From Bacteroidales bacterium (GTDB lineage: Bacteria > Bacteroidota > Bacteroidia > Bacteroidales > UBA932), in NCBI GenBank assembly GCA_017443025.1, contig JAFSPG010000003.1:1-64000 (forward strand): a DNA stretch of 64,000 nucleotides, given 5' to 3'. The position numbers and the translations under genes are program-made. This document shows positions 34,906 to 43,033 of the stretch, piece by piece (position 1 is the first letter of the stretch; each line of letters begins with the position of its first letter). The notes under the pieces were generated by a model that did not search any database, was not told the DNA's origin, and saw only the letters and a program-made list of their open reading frames with translations.

Positions 34906-35760
34906 TTAAAAGTCACCGATTGTTTCTTCGAGTTGGGACATTGCGGCGTCGCACTGCTCTGCTGAAGGGGCTTTTCCGTGCCACTTGCAGGTGCCGGACA
35001 TGAAATCTACTCCGTGGCCCATGTCGGTCTTGAAGAGTATCATTACCGGTTTGCCTTCTGAGGAAAGGGCGTGAGCCTTGTCGAAGGCTGCAAGGATGGC
35101 TGACATGTCGTGGCCGTCGGCTACTAAGGTATTCCAGCCGAAGCCCTTCCACTTGAGCTCGAGGTCGCCGCCGCCGGCAACGGATTCTACCGTTCCATCA
35201 ATCTGCTGACCATTCCAGTCGGTGATGCCGATGAGGTTCGACAAGCCGTGGTGGGCGGCGAACATAGCGCCTTCCCATATCTGTCCTTCCTCGGATTCGC
35301 CGTCGCCGCAGAGCACGTAAACGCGGTGCGGATCGCCGTCGAGTTTCTTTGCGAGGGCGAGGCCGGCGGCTACGGAGACGCCCTGGCCGAGCGAGCCGGA
35401 TGCCTGCACAATTCCGGGCAGCCCTTTACGTACCGAGGGGTGGCCCTGGAGGCGTGAGCCCATCTTGCGGAAGGTGGCGAGCTCGCTTACGGGGAAGTAC
35501 CCCGCACGGGCCAGCACCGAGTAATAGACAGGGGTAAGGTGACCGGCGGAGAGGATGAACATATCCTGCCCCTTGCCGTCGCGGGTCCACTTTTCGGGGC
35601 TCGCGTCCATCACCTTGAAATACAGGGCCGTAAGGATGTCGGCGCTCGACATTGAGCCTCCCGGATGCCCTGAATTGGCCAGGGAAACCATCCTTACGAT
35701 ATCGCGGCGAACTTGCGTCGCCATTCTGCTGAGTTCTGTGTTATTCATTATATTGTTCAT
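34906..35760 (-). CDS. Transketolase, N-terminal (ThDP-binding) subunit
   Basis: 284 residues. Pyrophosphate-binding half of transketolase: SLANSGHPGGSMSSADILTAL, SAGHLTPVYYSVLA, ASGSLGQGVSVAAGLALAKK and the ThDP motif CGDGESEEGQIWEGAMFA...NQ-like ITDWNGQQ. ATGs at 35760 and 35748 are both possible. Followed after 53 nt by the C-terminal subunit. Confidence 0.93.
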   Translation of the reverse strand: MNNIMNNTELSRMATQVRRDIVRMVSLANSGHPGGSMSSADILTALYFKVMDASPEKWTRDGKGQDMFILSAGHLTPVYYSVLARAGYFPVSELATFRKMGSRLQGHPSVRKGLPGIVQASGSLGQGVSVAAGLALAKKLDGDPHRVYVLCGDGESEEGQIWEGAMFAAHHGLSNLIGITDWNGQQIDGTVESVAGGGDLELKWKGFGWNTLVADGHDMSAILAAFDKAHALSSEGKPVMILFKTDMGHGVDFMSGTCKWHGKAPSAEQCDAAMSQLEETIGDF

Positions 35761-35772
35761 TATGTTTCTTAA

Positions 35773-35820
35773 AAGATTTCTCGACTTCGCTCGAAATGAC
35801 AGTGGGTTATCGAAATGACA
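35773..35820. repeat. Dispersed intergenic repeat, family B, copy 2
   Basis: The same 29-bp unit (35773-35801), followed by a partial second unit CGAAATGACA at 35811-35820. Located between the GH97 gene and the transketolase N-subunit gene; with copy 1 it brackets the N-subunit gene. Confidence 0.75.
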
Positions 35821-35829
35821 GAGTGGATA

Positions 35830-38094
35830 CTATTTCGAGCGTAGTGATACGGCGAAGCCGCCGCCGGAAGCCATCCTCATGTCAAGGACGGTAGCGGAAT
35901 CGACGGTCTGCCTTGTAATGGTATATGCCTTTGGATTGGTCTTGTAATCCGCATCCGGGGCATCGGCGTAGATGGTTGCCTCGTACTTGACGCCCGGAGT
36001 AAGGAAGTCGAGCGGCACAGATACCTCGCGGGGATTCTCGTCGGTGATTCCGCCGAGGTACCAGACGTCGTGAGCTTTGGCGCGTGCAAGGTCCTTCGAA
36101 GTGGCGTTGTCTGAAAGGCCGTAAACGAACTTTGTGGCGTTGTTTACGTAGTCCTTCTTGGCATCACCGAGAGTAGCCGTGCTCTCCGAGGCCGCATTCA
36201 AGGTCTTAATCTTGGGATGACGGGCGGTGATGATGTAGGCCCCGGGCTCGGCGGCGATATAAACGCTCTTGTCCCAATCAACGGCAACATCCTTTATGAA
36301 CTGGAATGCATCCATGAATCGGGCATAGTTCTCAGGAAGGTCTGCGGCCATCTGCAGAGGGCTGTAGAAGGTTACATAAAGGGCCAGCTGGTTGCACACG
36401 GTGTGGTTCATGTCGTCGTCGGCGCCGGAAGTGATTCGAAGGTCGGTCTCGAGAATGCCGGGAGTGTAGTCCATCGGGCCGCCCTGAAGACGGGTGAAGG
36501 GCAGCATGGTGGTATGTCCGGGGCGGATGCGTCCGCGGAATTCGGTACCCTTCGCGCTCTCGTTGCCAATCATGTTGGGCCAGGTGCGGCAAAGTCCGGT
36601 AGGCCGCACGGCCTCGTGCGCATTGACCATAACGTGATGCTTTGCGGCCTCCGTTATGGCATAGTGGAAATGATTGATGGTGGGCTGGCTGTTGTGATAT
36701 TCCCCATAGGGGATGATTTCGCCCACATATCCGCTCTTGACGGCATTGTAGCCGTATTTGTTCATAAGGGTATAGGCCTTCTCCAACCAGCGCTCGTAAT
36801 TGATGGTGGATGATGAAGTCTCGTGATGCATTATCAGGCGGATGCCTTTCTTGTGGGCGTAGGCGTTAAGGCCCGGAAGGTCGAAATCCGGATAAGGGGT
36901 GATGAAGTCGAAGACGAAGTCTTTCTGGTTGCTTACCCAGTCTTCCCAGCCTTCGTTCCAGCCCTCGATGAGAAGGGCGTCGAAGCCATTGGCAGCCGCA
37001 AAATCTATGTAACGGCGAACGTTATCGTTATTGGCTCCGTGGCGTCCGTGAGGTGTGGATTTGGAATAATCGGTGACACCGAGCTTGACGGAAGGATAAT
37101 CGCGGGTATAAGACCAGTCGCTCTTGCCGCTTATCATCTCCCACCATACGCCCATATATTTTACGGGATGAATCCACGATACATCGTCAAGGACGCAAGG
37201 GTCGTTGAGATTCAGCACAAGGCGGGAGGCAAGGACCTCAGTTGCGCTTTCGCAGACCATGACCGAGCGCCATGGGCTCTTGCAGGGGGCCTGGAGACGG
37301 CCCTTCACACCGGTGGCATCAGGGGTAAGATGGATGGACATTACGAAATTCTTGTCGTCAAGGTCGAGGTTGGCCGAAGGATAATCAAGCACGGCAGCCT
37401 CGTGGATGTTGATGTAGAGGCCTTCGGCGGTTTTCATCTGCACGGCCGTCTGCACGGCATTGGACGAGAACTTGTAGCTGGGGCCGCCGCTGGCATAGGA
37501 TGCATCAGCGTAGTTTTTGGCAATCTCTGAAAGCTTGCACTCGGTGATGGTATATTCCTGGGTGGAATAGTCGCCGGGGACCCACCAGGCGGTATGGTCG
37601 CCGCTGAGGGCGAACTGCGTAAGTTCTTCCTTAACCCTAAAGTAAACAAGGGCAGGATTCTGGGGGAATTCGTAGCGGAAACCAAGGCCGTCGTCGTAAA
37701 GGCGGAAACGGATGTGCATTTCGGCTCCTCCCTCCTGGTGAAGCTTTACGAGAAGCTCGTTGTAGTGGTTGCGAATCTGTGCTTCTTCGCCCCATACCGG
37801 CTCCCATACTTCGTCGAAGCTGCTCTCCTGCGTGCCTTCGAGGGTAAACCCTCCGTCGAGGCGGCCGCCCTTGAGAAGGTCGAAGCCCAGACGCGAAGGC
37901 AGAATCACGGCCTGGCTTCCGTGGTCGAGGGCATAGTAGGGGATACCATCTACAAGAGCCACCTTCAGGGACAGTTTTCCTTCGGGACTGGCAATTGAGA
38001 TGGCGTTATCCGGCATGGATACGGATTTGCCTCCGCAGGACGCGAAAGCCATAATGGCAAGGGCCGTCAGGATGATGGTGATAGTCTTTCTCAT
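35830..38094 (-). CDS. Glycoside hydrolase family 97 (SusB-like alpha-glucosidase)
   Basis: 754 residues. Lipoprotein signal (ITIILTALAIMAFASCGG). N-terminal GH97 super-sandwich (about 30-290: ISIASPEGKLSLKVALVDG), catalytic TIM barrel (about 300-590: KYMGVWWEMISG, ALLIEGWNEGWED, MHHETSSS, YNAVKSGYVGE, VNAHEAVRPTGLCRTWPN, GNESAKGTEF) and a C-terminal beta domain. The Glu in the NAHEA/GNESAKGTEF region suggests the inverting SusB-like group rather than the retaining group; not certain by eye. Acts on alpha-glucans or other alpha-glycosides in the periplasm. It is 12 nt after folD and not in a visible SusCD locus. Confidence 0.93.
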   Translation of the reverse strand: MRKTITIILTALAIMAFASCGGKSVSMPDNAISIASPEGKLSLKVALVDGIPYYALDHGSQAVILPSRLGFDLLKGGRLDGGFTLEGTQESSFDEVWEPVWGEEAQIRNHYNELLVKLHQEGGAEMHIRFRLYDDGLGFRYEFPQNPALVYFRVKEELTQFALSGDHTAWWVPGDYSTQEYTITECKLSEIAKNYADASYASGGPSYKFSSNAVQTAVQMKTAEGLYINIHEAAVLDYPSANLDLDDKNFVMSIHLTPDATGVKGRLQAPCKSPWRSVMVCESATEVLASRLVLNLNDPCVLDDVSWIHPVKYMGVWWEMISGKSDWSYTRDYPSVKLGVTDYSKSTPHGRHGANNDNVRRYIDFAAANGFDALLIEGWNEGWEDWVSNQKDFVFDFITPYPDFDLPGLNAYAHKKGIRLIMHHETSSSTINYERWLEKAYTLMNKYGYNAVKSGYVGEIIPYGEYHNSQPTINHFHYAITEAAKHHVMVNAHEAVRPTGLCRTWPNMIGNESAKGTEFRGRIRPGHTTMLPFTRLQGGPMDYTPGILETDLRITSGADDDMNHTVCNQLALYVTFYSPLQMAADLPENYARFMDAFQFIKDVAVDWDKSVYIAAEPGAYIITARHPKIKTLNAASESTATLGDAKKDYVNNATKFVYGLSDNATSKDLARAKAHDVWYLGGITDENPREVSVPLDFLTPGVKYEATIYADAPDADYKTNPKAYTITRQTVDSATVLDMRMASGGGFAVSLRSK

Positions 38095-38106
38095 ATAGTT
38101 TCAGCG

Positions 38107-38964
38107 TTATTTGTTATTCTCGCGCTGCTCGAAGCAGAGCAGGGTATTTTTCATAAGCATGGCTATGGTCATCGGACCCACGCCTCCAGGAACGGGAGTA
38201 ATCCACGACGCTTTATCCTTGCAGCCCTCGAAATCGACGTCACCGCAGAGCTTGCCCTCGGCGTCGCGGTTCATACCTACGTCGATGACGACGGCTCCGG
38301 GCTTAATCATATCTCTTTTTATCAGTCCGGCCTTGCCGACTGCGGAGACCAGCACATCGGCGCCTCGCGTCACTGCGCCGAGGTCGGCGGTGCGGGAGTG
38401 GGCGATGGTGACGGTAGCGTGACGGTCAAGAAGCAATTTGGCTACGGGCTTTCCGACGATATTGCTGCGCCCGACAACCACGGCCGACTTTCCCTTGAGC
38501 TCGATGCCTGTGCTGTCGATCAGCCTCATTATGCCCGCAGGGGTGCAGGGAACCGTGCATTTCTTGCCGAGCCACAGGCCGGCCACATTCGAAGGATGGA
38601 AACCATCAACATCCTTTTCGGGTGCTATGGCATCGATGATTTTTTCTTCGTCGATTTGCTTAGGGAGAGGCAGCTGAACGAGGATGCCGTCTACGGCGGC
38701 GTCTGCGTTCAGTTCGGCAATCTTCCGGAGAAGGGCATCTTCGCGGGTTGAGACGGGAAGTTCTATCAGCTTCGAATCCATCCCTGTATATGCCGCGGCC
38801 TTGACCTTGTTGCGGACATATACCTGGCTGGCAGGGTCTTCTCCTACGATTATCACGCACAGGCAGGGCTTGCGGCCGTATTTCTTTTCAAGAACAGGTA
38901 CGGCATCCCTGACTTCGTCCTTCACAACTGCGCTCAGAGCCTTGCCGTCTATGATAGTTCCCAT
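38107..38964 (-). CDS. folD: Bifunctional methylene-THF dehydrogenase / methenyl-THF cyclohydrolase
   Basis: 285 residues from ATG 38964; the longer upstream frame is antisense to the divergent GTPase gene. Hallmarks: YVRNKVKAA with catalytic Lys, [13 protein letters not shown], the NADP site [18 protein letters not shown], and [14 protein letters not shown]. Interconverts one-carbon folates. A perfect promoter sits 28 nt upstream. Confidence 0.97.
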   Translation of the reverse strand: MGTIIDGKALSAVVKDEVRDAVPVLEKKYGRKPCLCVIIVGEDPASQVYVRNKVKAAAYTGMDSKLIELPVSTREDALLRKIAELNADAAVDGILVQLPLPKQIDEEKIIDAIAPEKDVDGFHPSNVAGLWLGKKCTVPCTPAGIMRLIDSTGIELKGKSAVVVGRSNIVGKPVAKLLLDRHATVTIAHSRTADLGAVTRGADVLVSAVGKAGLIKRDMIKPGAVVIDVGMNRDAEGKLCGDVDFEGCKDKASWITPVPGGVGPMTIAMLMKNTLLCFEQRENNK

Positions 38965-38991
38965 AGGTAAAAAGTTTCGAAGTGTATCATA

Positions 38992-39023
38992 CAAATTTAA
39001 TCTTAATTTGGATTCATTGCAAA
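38992..39023 (-). promoter_or_regulatory. folD promoter
   Basis: Minus strand: -33 TTTG (39023-39020), 20-nt spacer, -7 TAAATTTG (38999-38992). Full consensus. It lies back-to-back with the promoter of the divergent GTPase gene. Confidence 0.8.
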
Positions 39024-39045
39024 TGATTTGTCGAAATCTTTTGAC

Positions 39046-39053
39046 TATCTTTG
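39046..39053 (+). promoter_or_regulatory. -7 box of the COG0523 GTPase gene
   Basis: TATCTTTG, consensus -7 box, 26 nt before the ATG at 39080. The nearest TTTG (39027-39030) is only 15 nt upstream, short for a -33 box. Confidence 0.6.
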
Positions 39054-39079
39054 CTGTCGCTTTTGAAAAACGCACTCTT

Positions 39080-40228
39080 ATGCAGATAGAAGTTGAAAAC
39101 AAACAGATTCCCGTGCTCCTTCTGACGGGATATCTCGGAAGTGGAAAAACCACCCTCCTGAACAGAATTCTGGCTAACCGTAAAGGAATCAAGTTTGCGG
39201 TGATAGTCAATGATATAGGCGAGGTGAACATAGACGCCGACCTCATTGAAAAGGGCGGCGTTGTAGGGCAGGCCGACGACAGCCTGGTAGCCCTCCAGAA
39301 CGGCTGCATTTGCTGCACCCTGAAGATGGACCTCGTGGGGCAGATTGCGGACCTTACCCGCAGCGGAAAATTCGATTACATAGTGATTGAAGCCAGCGGC
39401 ATCTGCGAGCCGGCTCCGATTGCCCAGACTGTAAGCACAATTCCCCAGCTGGCTCCTCAGTTCATGCTCGGGAGCACTCCCTATGTGGATTGCATCGTAA
39501 CCGTTGTCGATGCTCTCAGAATGAAGGAAGAGTTTGACGGCGGCTCGGCCCTCGAGAAAGAGGATATCGGCGACGACGATCTCGAAAGGCTTGTAATTGA
39601 GCAGATTGAGTTCTGCAACATAGTGCTGCTTAACAAAGCCGCCGAGGTATCACCCTCAGAACTCGGCAAGCTTGAAGGCATCGTTAAGAGTCTTAATCCC
39701 GGAGCACGGGTGATTCCCTGCAACTACGGAGACGTCGACCTCGACGAAATCATTTACACCGGTATGTTCGACTTCGATGCAGTGGCGACCTCGGCCGCCT
39801 GGATTGCCGCAATCGAGGGCGAGGAAGACGAGGATGAGGAGGCTGAAGGCGAGGCTCTCGAATATGGCATCGACACCTTCGTATATACCCGCCGTGAGGC
39901 CCTGGACATGAATAAGTTCGACCATTTCGTGGCCAAATTCTGGCCTCGCAGCGTAATCAGAGCCAAGGGCATATGCTACTTCGCCGACGAGAAGGACAAA
40001 TGCTATCTCTTCGAGCAGGCCGGCCGTCAGTTCAGCCTCAAGGACGCCGGATTGTGGTTCGCCGCGATGCCGGAGGCCCAGCTCAAGGACCTCATGGCCC
40101 GCGACGCAAAGCTTCGCCGCGACTGGGACGCCAAGTACGGCGACCGCATGCAGAAGCTCGTTTTCATCGGGCAGCATCTCGACAAAGCCGCCATTTCGGC
40201 CGCCCTCGACGCCTGCCTCGCAGAGTAA
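39080..40228 (+). CDS. COG0523 (CobW/YeiR-like) G3E GTPase, putative metal chaperone
   Basis: 382 residues from ATG 39080. Walker [10 protein letters not shown], the metal-binding CxCC motif [16 protein letters not shown], and the GTPase NKAAE (degenerate NKxD). An acidic insertion ([16 protein letters not shown], about 252-270) precedes the CobW C-terminal domain. The family inserts metals such as Zn, Co or Ni; the specific metal cannot be read here. No Zur-like operator is evident. Confidence 0.9.
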   Translation: MQIEVENKQIPVLLLTGYLGSGKTTLLNRILANRKGIKFAVIVNDIGEVNIDADLIEKGGVVGQADDSLVALQNGCICCTLKMDLVGQIADLTRSGKFDYIVIEASGICEPAPIAQTVSTIPQLAPQFMLGSTPYVDCIVTVVDALRMKEEFDGGSALEKEDIGDDDLERLVIEQIEFCNIVLLNKAAEVSPSELGKLEGIVKSLNPGARVIPCNYGDVDLDEIIYTGMFDFDAVATSAAWIAAIEGEEDEDEEAEGEALEYGIDTFVYTRREALDMNKFDHFVAKFWPRSVIRAKGICYFADEKDKCYLFEQAGRQFSLKDAGLWFAAMPEAQLKDLMARDAKLRRDWDAKYGDRMQKLVFIGQHLDKAAISAALDACLAE

Positions 40229-40239
40229 ATGACATTTTA

Positions 40240-40271
40240 ATTTGAATAATCCTGCCGATTGCCTATCTTTG
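40240..40271 (+). promoter_or_regulatory. Promoter of tRNA-Ala
   Basis: -33 TTTG (40240-40243), 20-nt spacer, -7 TATCTTTG (40264-40271), 11 nt before the mature tRNA 5' end. Confidence 0.8.
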
Positions 40272-40281
40272 CACGGCATTT

Positions 40282-40354
40282 GGGGTATTAGCTCAGTTGG
40301 TAGAGCGCCAGGTTCGCAATCTGGAGGTCAGGGGTTCGACCCCCCTATGCTCCA
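40282..40354 (+). tRNA. tRNA-Ala (anticodon CGC)
   Basis: A 73-nt cloverleaf. Acceptor GGGGTAT pairs with ATGCTCC, including the G3-U70 wobble that identifies alanine tRNAs. D-arm GCTC/GAGC, anticodon arm CCAGG-TTCGCAA-TCTGG placing CGC at 34-36, T-arm with GTTCGAC. The CCA end is not encoded. Decodes GCG, useful in a GC-rich genome. Confidence 0.93.
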
Positions 40355-40355
40355 C

Positions 40356-40383
40356 AAAAAACGTCCGCTTGCGGGCGTTTTTT
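40356..40383 (+). terminator. Intrinsic terminator after tRNA-Ala
   Basis: A run of six A, then CGTCCGC/GCGGGCG around TT, then six T. The stem can extend outward on both sides to include the tRNA 3' end (TATGCTCCA, 40346-40354, against TGGAGCATA, 40385-40393), for over 20 pairs in total. Confidence 0.85.
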
Positions 40384-40390
40384 GTGGAGC

Positions 40391-40424
40391 ATATCCGATG
40401 ATCGACGATGTCGACATCGGATAT
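40391..40424. repeat. Strong palindromic hairpin downstream of tRNA-Ala
   Basis: ATATCCGATG (40391-40400) pairs with CATCGGATAT (40415-40424), and inside them TCGAC pairs with GTCGA around a GAT loop, leaving one bulged A: 15 pairs in 34 nt. Function unknown; no T-tract follows directly. A further GGGGGA/TCCCCC hairpin lies near 40436-40457. Confidence 0.6.
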
Positions 40425-40469
40425 TCGTTAATACCGGGGGAACTATTCGCTCCCCCGAACCCCTAAATG

Positions 40470-40558
40470 TGGTGCGAGAGGATGGTGGAGAAGAGAGGAA
40501 AAGAGTTTCGAGGACATTTTTCTGTCCGAGAAAACTTTTGCTCTCTTCGCGAAGGAGA
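40470..40558 (-). repeat. Dispersed hairpin repeat, family A, copy 2 (reversed)
   Basis: Outer stem GAAGAGAG (40490-40497) with CTCTCTTC (40541-40548); inner stem GGACA (40512-40516) with TGTCC (40523-40527). Both stems differ from copies 1 and 3 by paired changes that keep the helix. Lies between the convergent tRNA and exbD genes. Confidence 0.75.
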
Positions 40559-40561
40559 TTA

Positions 40562-40590
40562 AAAAAGGTCCGGCAAAACCGGACCTTTTT
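40562..40590 (-). terminator. Bidirectional intrinsic terminator after the exbB-exbD operon
   Basis: AAAAAGGTCCGG and CCGGACCTTTTT form a perfect 12-bp stem with a CAAAA loop. A/T runs on both sides allow termination in either direction; it sits 21 nt from the exbD stop. Confidence 0.88.
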
Positions 40591-40610
40591 CGAAGTATAT
40601 CAAGGGCTGA

Positions 40611-41078
40611 TTACTCAGCCTTTCTTGACTGATAGAGAATCCTGAGTGCAGAACAACGTCTGAGCTCCTGCTTGACATCAGTGATGATACCCATACGGAC
40701 ATCAGAGTCGGCCTTGATGACGGTAGTCATCAGAGGACGGTCACCTTCGCTCTTGGCCTCCCGCTCGGCTGCGATAAAGTCGCGGATATCCTCGATAGTC
40801 TTGAAGGAATCATTCAGCTGGATACGAGCCTCGGTACCGAACGTAGCCTGGAGGGCACGGGTAGGGGGACCGATGTTGACGTATGAAGCGAGGTCTTTCC
40901 TTTCAAGCTTTACGACTTCCGTTGCTTCCGGAAGTTTGATCTGGACTTTATTCTCAGTTTCGCGGAGCTGAGTGGTAACCATAAAGAAGAACAGAAGCAT
41001 GAACACGATATCGGAGAGGGAGCTGGAAGTAACTGCCGGCACCTCTTTCTTGCTATTGCTGCCACCGAATTTTGACAT
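40611..41078 (-). CDS. exbD: ExbD/TolR-family biopolymer transport protein
   Basis: 155 residues. One N-terminal membrane helix with the proton-carrying Asp in SSSLSDIVFMLLFFFMVTTQ, then a periplasmic TolR-like domain (VQIKLPEATEV...TTVIKADSDVRMGIITDV). Works with ExbB to energise TonB. Last gene of a four-gene operon. Confidence 0.92.
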   Translation of the reverse strand: MSKFGGSNSKKEVPAVTSSSLSDIVFMLLFFFMVTTQLRETENKVQIKLPEATEVVKLERKDLASYVNIGPPTRALQATFGTEARIQLNDSFKTIEDIRDFIAAEREAKSEGDRPLMTTVIKADSDVRMGIITDVKQELRRCSALRILYQSRKAE

Positions 41079-41091
41079 ATTCTATTCCTCC

Positions 41092-41667
41092 TTATTTTTT
41101 GACTTCCTTAGGTTCAGCCTCGGAAATATTCTGAGGCACCGCTTCCTTCACGATCTTCTGCTTGGCTTCGTCGAGCGCGGAGAACTTCTTGCCGAAATGG
41201 TTGTAGGAGAAGTCGTCGCGGAGCTCGTTGATAGCCCTTACGATTTCGTTCTGGACAGCGATATATGCCCTGTAGCTTGTACCGCGGTCATTCTGTAGAG
41301 AGATGACACCCTTGGATACGTCGTAAGTTCCGAATCCTTCGATCTCCTTGGGCTCTTTCTCAGGGAGATTCGGATCGTTTGCGGGGTTGCTAAGGGACTC
41401 TTTAACCTTGTCTGTAAGCTGGCTGATGTCAATGGGTTCACTACCGGCGAGAATCCTGTCGTTGGAGTTGATTCTGACAATGATGATGTTGCGGCGGTTG
41501 ATCTTCTGCTGCTGCTCCGGCTGGTTTTTGTCGGGCATAGGGGGAAGACGACGCTGAAGACCGGTCTGCGTTCCCATGGTTGTAGTCATGAGGAAGTAGC
41601 AGAGCAGGAGGAAAGCGATATCGGCCGTCGAACTTGAGTTGATCGCAGGTGTTTTTTTCTTACCCAT
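41092..41667 (-). CDS. exbD: ExbD/TolR-family protein (second copy)
   Basis: 191 residues. Membrane helix with key Asp in SSSTADIAFLLLCYFLMTTT, a Pro/Gln-rich linker (RRLPPMPDKNQPEQQQKIN), and a periplasmic domain longer than in the neighbour by about 35 residues. Two ExbD paralogues in tandem are usual in Bacteroidetes. Confidence 0.9.
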   Translation of the reverse strand: MGKKKTPAINSSSTADIAFLLLCYFLMTTTMGTQTGLQRRLPPMPDKNQPEQQQKINRRNIIIVRINSNDRILAGSEPIDISQLTDKVKESLSNPANDPNLPEKEPKEIEGFGTYDVSKGVISLQNDRGTSYRAYIAVQNEIVRAINELRDDFSYNHFGKKFSALDEAKQKIVKEAVPQNISEAEPKEVKK

Positions 41668-41673
41668 ATCGTA

Positions 41674-42120
41674 TTATTTATTACGTATCTTGCTTACGAT
41701 TTCGCCGACGACGATGGATGCAAGGACTGCAATACCTGCGAAGGCGGTAAGAATCAAGATGGTGTCAGTAAGCTTGAGAGTGTTGTCGGTGACGGGCTCG
41801 CCGTTGTAACCGACTGCAGGTGAACCGGCGGCAAGGACATAGGCGAGGAGGCAGATCACAATGACCGCTCCGGCCCATATGCCGAGGTTGACCAGGCTCT
41901 TGGGATCATTCTTGGCCATGATAATCATGCTGAATACTATGGCGCAGAAGACGGTCAGACCGACCATGAAGTACGTCCAGTAGAGCAGCGGATCCACAGT
42001 GCCGTTATCGTCGGCTACTCGCTGGGGGAAGCCAGTGAAAGAGCCGATGAGAACGATGATAACACTGATGGCCATCAGTCCCAACATCACCCATTTGAAT
42101 ATTTTATTGTATTTTTCCAT
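41674..42120 (-). CDS. Four-helix membrane protein of the exb operon
   Basis: 148 residues with about four hydrophobic segments (WVMLGLMAISVIIVLIGSF; YWTYFMVGLTVFCAIVFSMI; LGIWAGAVIVICLLAYVLAA; ILTAFAGIAVLASIVV). I know of it only as a conserved hypothetical between exbB and exbD in Bacteroidetes. Perhaps an accessory subunit of the proton channel; inference from position. Confidence 0.75.
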   Translation of the reverse strand: MEKYNKIFKWVMLGLMAISVIIVLIGSFTGFPQRVADDNGTVDPLLYWTYFMVGLTVFCAIVFSMIIMAKNDPKSLVNLGIWAGAVIVICLLAYVLAAGSPAVGYNGEPVTDNTLKLTDTILILTAFAGIAVLASIVVGEIVSKIRNK

Positions 42121-42132
42121 TATAGAATGGGT

Positions 42133-42921
42133 TTATTTCTTGTTGAATTTGGTGAGGATGTCAACGAGGGAGATGGAAGAGTCTTCCATGTCGATGGTGA
42201 TAGAATCGATCTTGGCGAGGATGTAGTTGTAGAAGATCTGGAGGATCATAGCAACGATAAGACCCGCTACGGTGGTGATGAGGGCGACTTTCATACCGCC
42301 GGCAACAACGTTAGGGGAGATATCACCTGCAGCCTGGATAGCATCGAAGGCCTCGATCATACCGATAACCGTACCAAGGAATCCGAGTGAAGGAGCGATG
42401 GCGATGAACAGGGAGATCCAGCTGAGACCGTTCTCAAGGTTGCTCATCTGAACGGAACCGTAGGAAACGATGGATTTCTCTACGTTGTCGATACCCTGAT
42501 CGTAGCGGAGAAGGCCCTGATAGAAGATGCTGGCAACGGGACCACGGGTCTCGCGGCAAACTTCCTTGGCAGCCTCGATGCCGCCTTTGGCAAGAGCCTG
42601 CTCAACTTTCTCAAGAAGCTTAGCAGTGTTGGTCTTTGCAAAGTTCAAATAAAGGATACGCTCTACGCAGAGGGCGAGACCGATGATAAGGCAGACAACG
42701 ATGAGAGACATAAAGCCTGCACCACCTTCGATGAACTTTGTTTTGAGAGCCTGGTGGAGAGGAATGTCCTCGCCGGTACCTTTGAGAAGGTCAGCGCCGG
42801 TAGCAGGGGCTGCGGCCTCGATTGCGGGCTCATCAGCGGGCTGTGCATCCTGGGCTGATACGATGCTTGCAGTAAGGGTCATAAGACCTGCAACTGCCAA
42901 AAACATGAAAAACTTTTTCAT
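42133..42921 (-). CDS. exbB: MotA/TolQ/ExbB proton channel protein
   Basis: 262 residues. A signal-like N-terminus (MKKFFMFLAVAGLMTLTASIVSAQDAQ), an Ala/Pro/Glu-rich spacer, then three membrane helices with family motifs GLSWISLFIAIAPSLGFLGTVIGMIEAFD and the C-terminal GGMKVALITTVAGLIVAMIL. Proton-conducting part of the ExbB/ExbD motor that energises TonB. The first gene of the operon, with a leader of about 70 nt. Confidence 0.93.
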   Translation of the reverse strand: MKKFFMFLAVAGLMTLTASIVSAQDAQPADEPAIEAAAPATGADLLKGTGEDIPLHQALKTKFIEGGAGFMSLIVVCLIIGLALCVERILYLNFAKTNTAKLLEKVEQALAKGGIEAAKEVCRETRGPVASIFYQGLLRYDQGIDNVEKSIVSYGSVQMSNLENGLSWISLFIAIAPSLGFLGTVIGMIEAFDAIQAAGDISPNVVAGGMKVALITTVAGLIVAMILQIFYNYILAKIDSITIDMEDSSISLVDILTKFNKK

Positions 42922-42992
42922 AACTGTTTTTTGAGATAAATAATTGTATTAAGTTTTTAAAAATATTGTCGGTTATAAATTCCGAATTCGGT

Positions 42993-43023
42993 GCAAGATA
43001 GCAAAAAAAAAAGAAAAGGCAAA
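42993..43023 (-). promoter_or_regulatory. Probable exbB operon promoter
   Basis: Minus strand: TTTG (43023-43020), 19-nt spacer and TATCTTGC (43000-42993), one base short of the -7 consensus. The region also carries a 10-A run. Confidence 0.5.
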
Positions 43024-43033
43024 AGAATAACGC

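Noticed and set aside
33908..35760. Split transketolase as a frameshifted pseudogene
   Set aside because: Two-gene transketolases are a normal arrangement; each part is complete with its own start and stop, and the gap holds a repeat.
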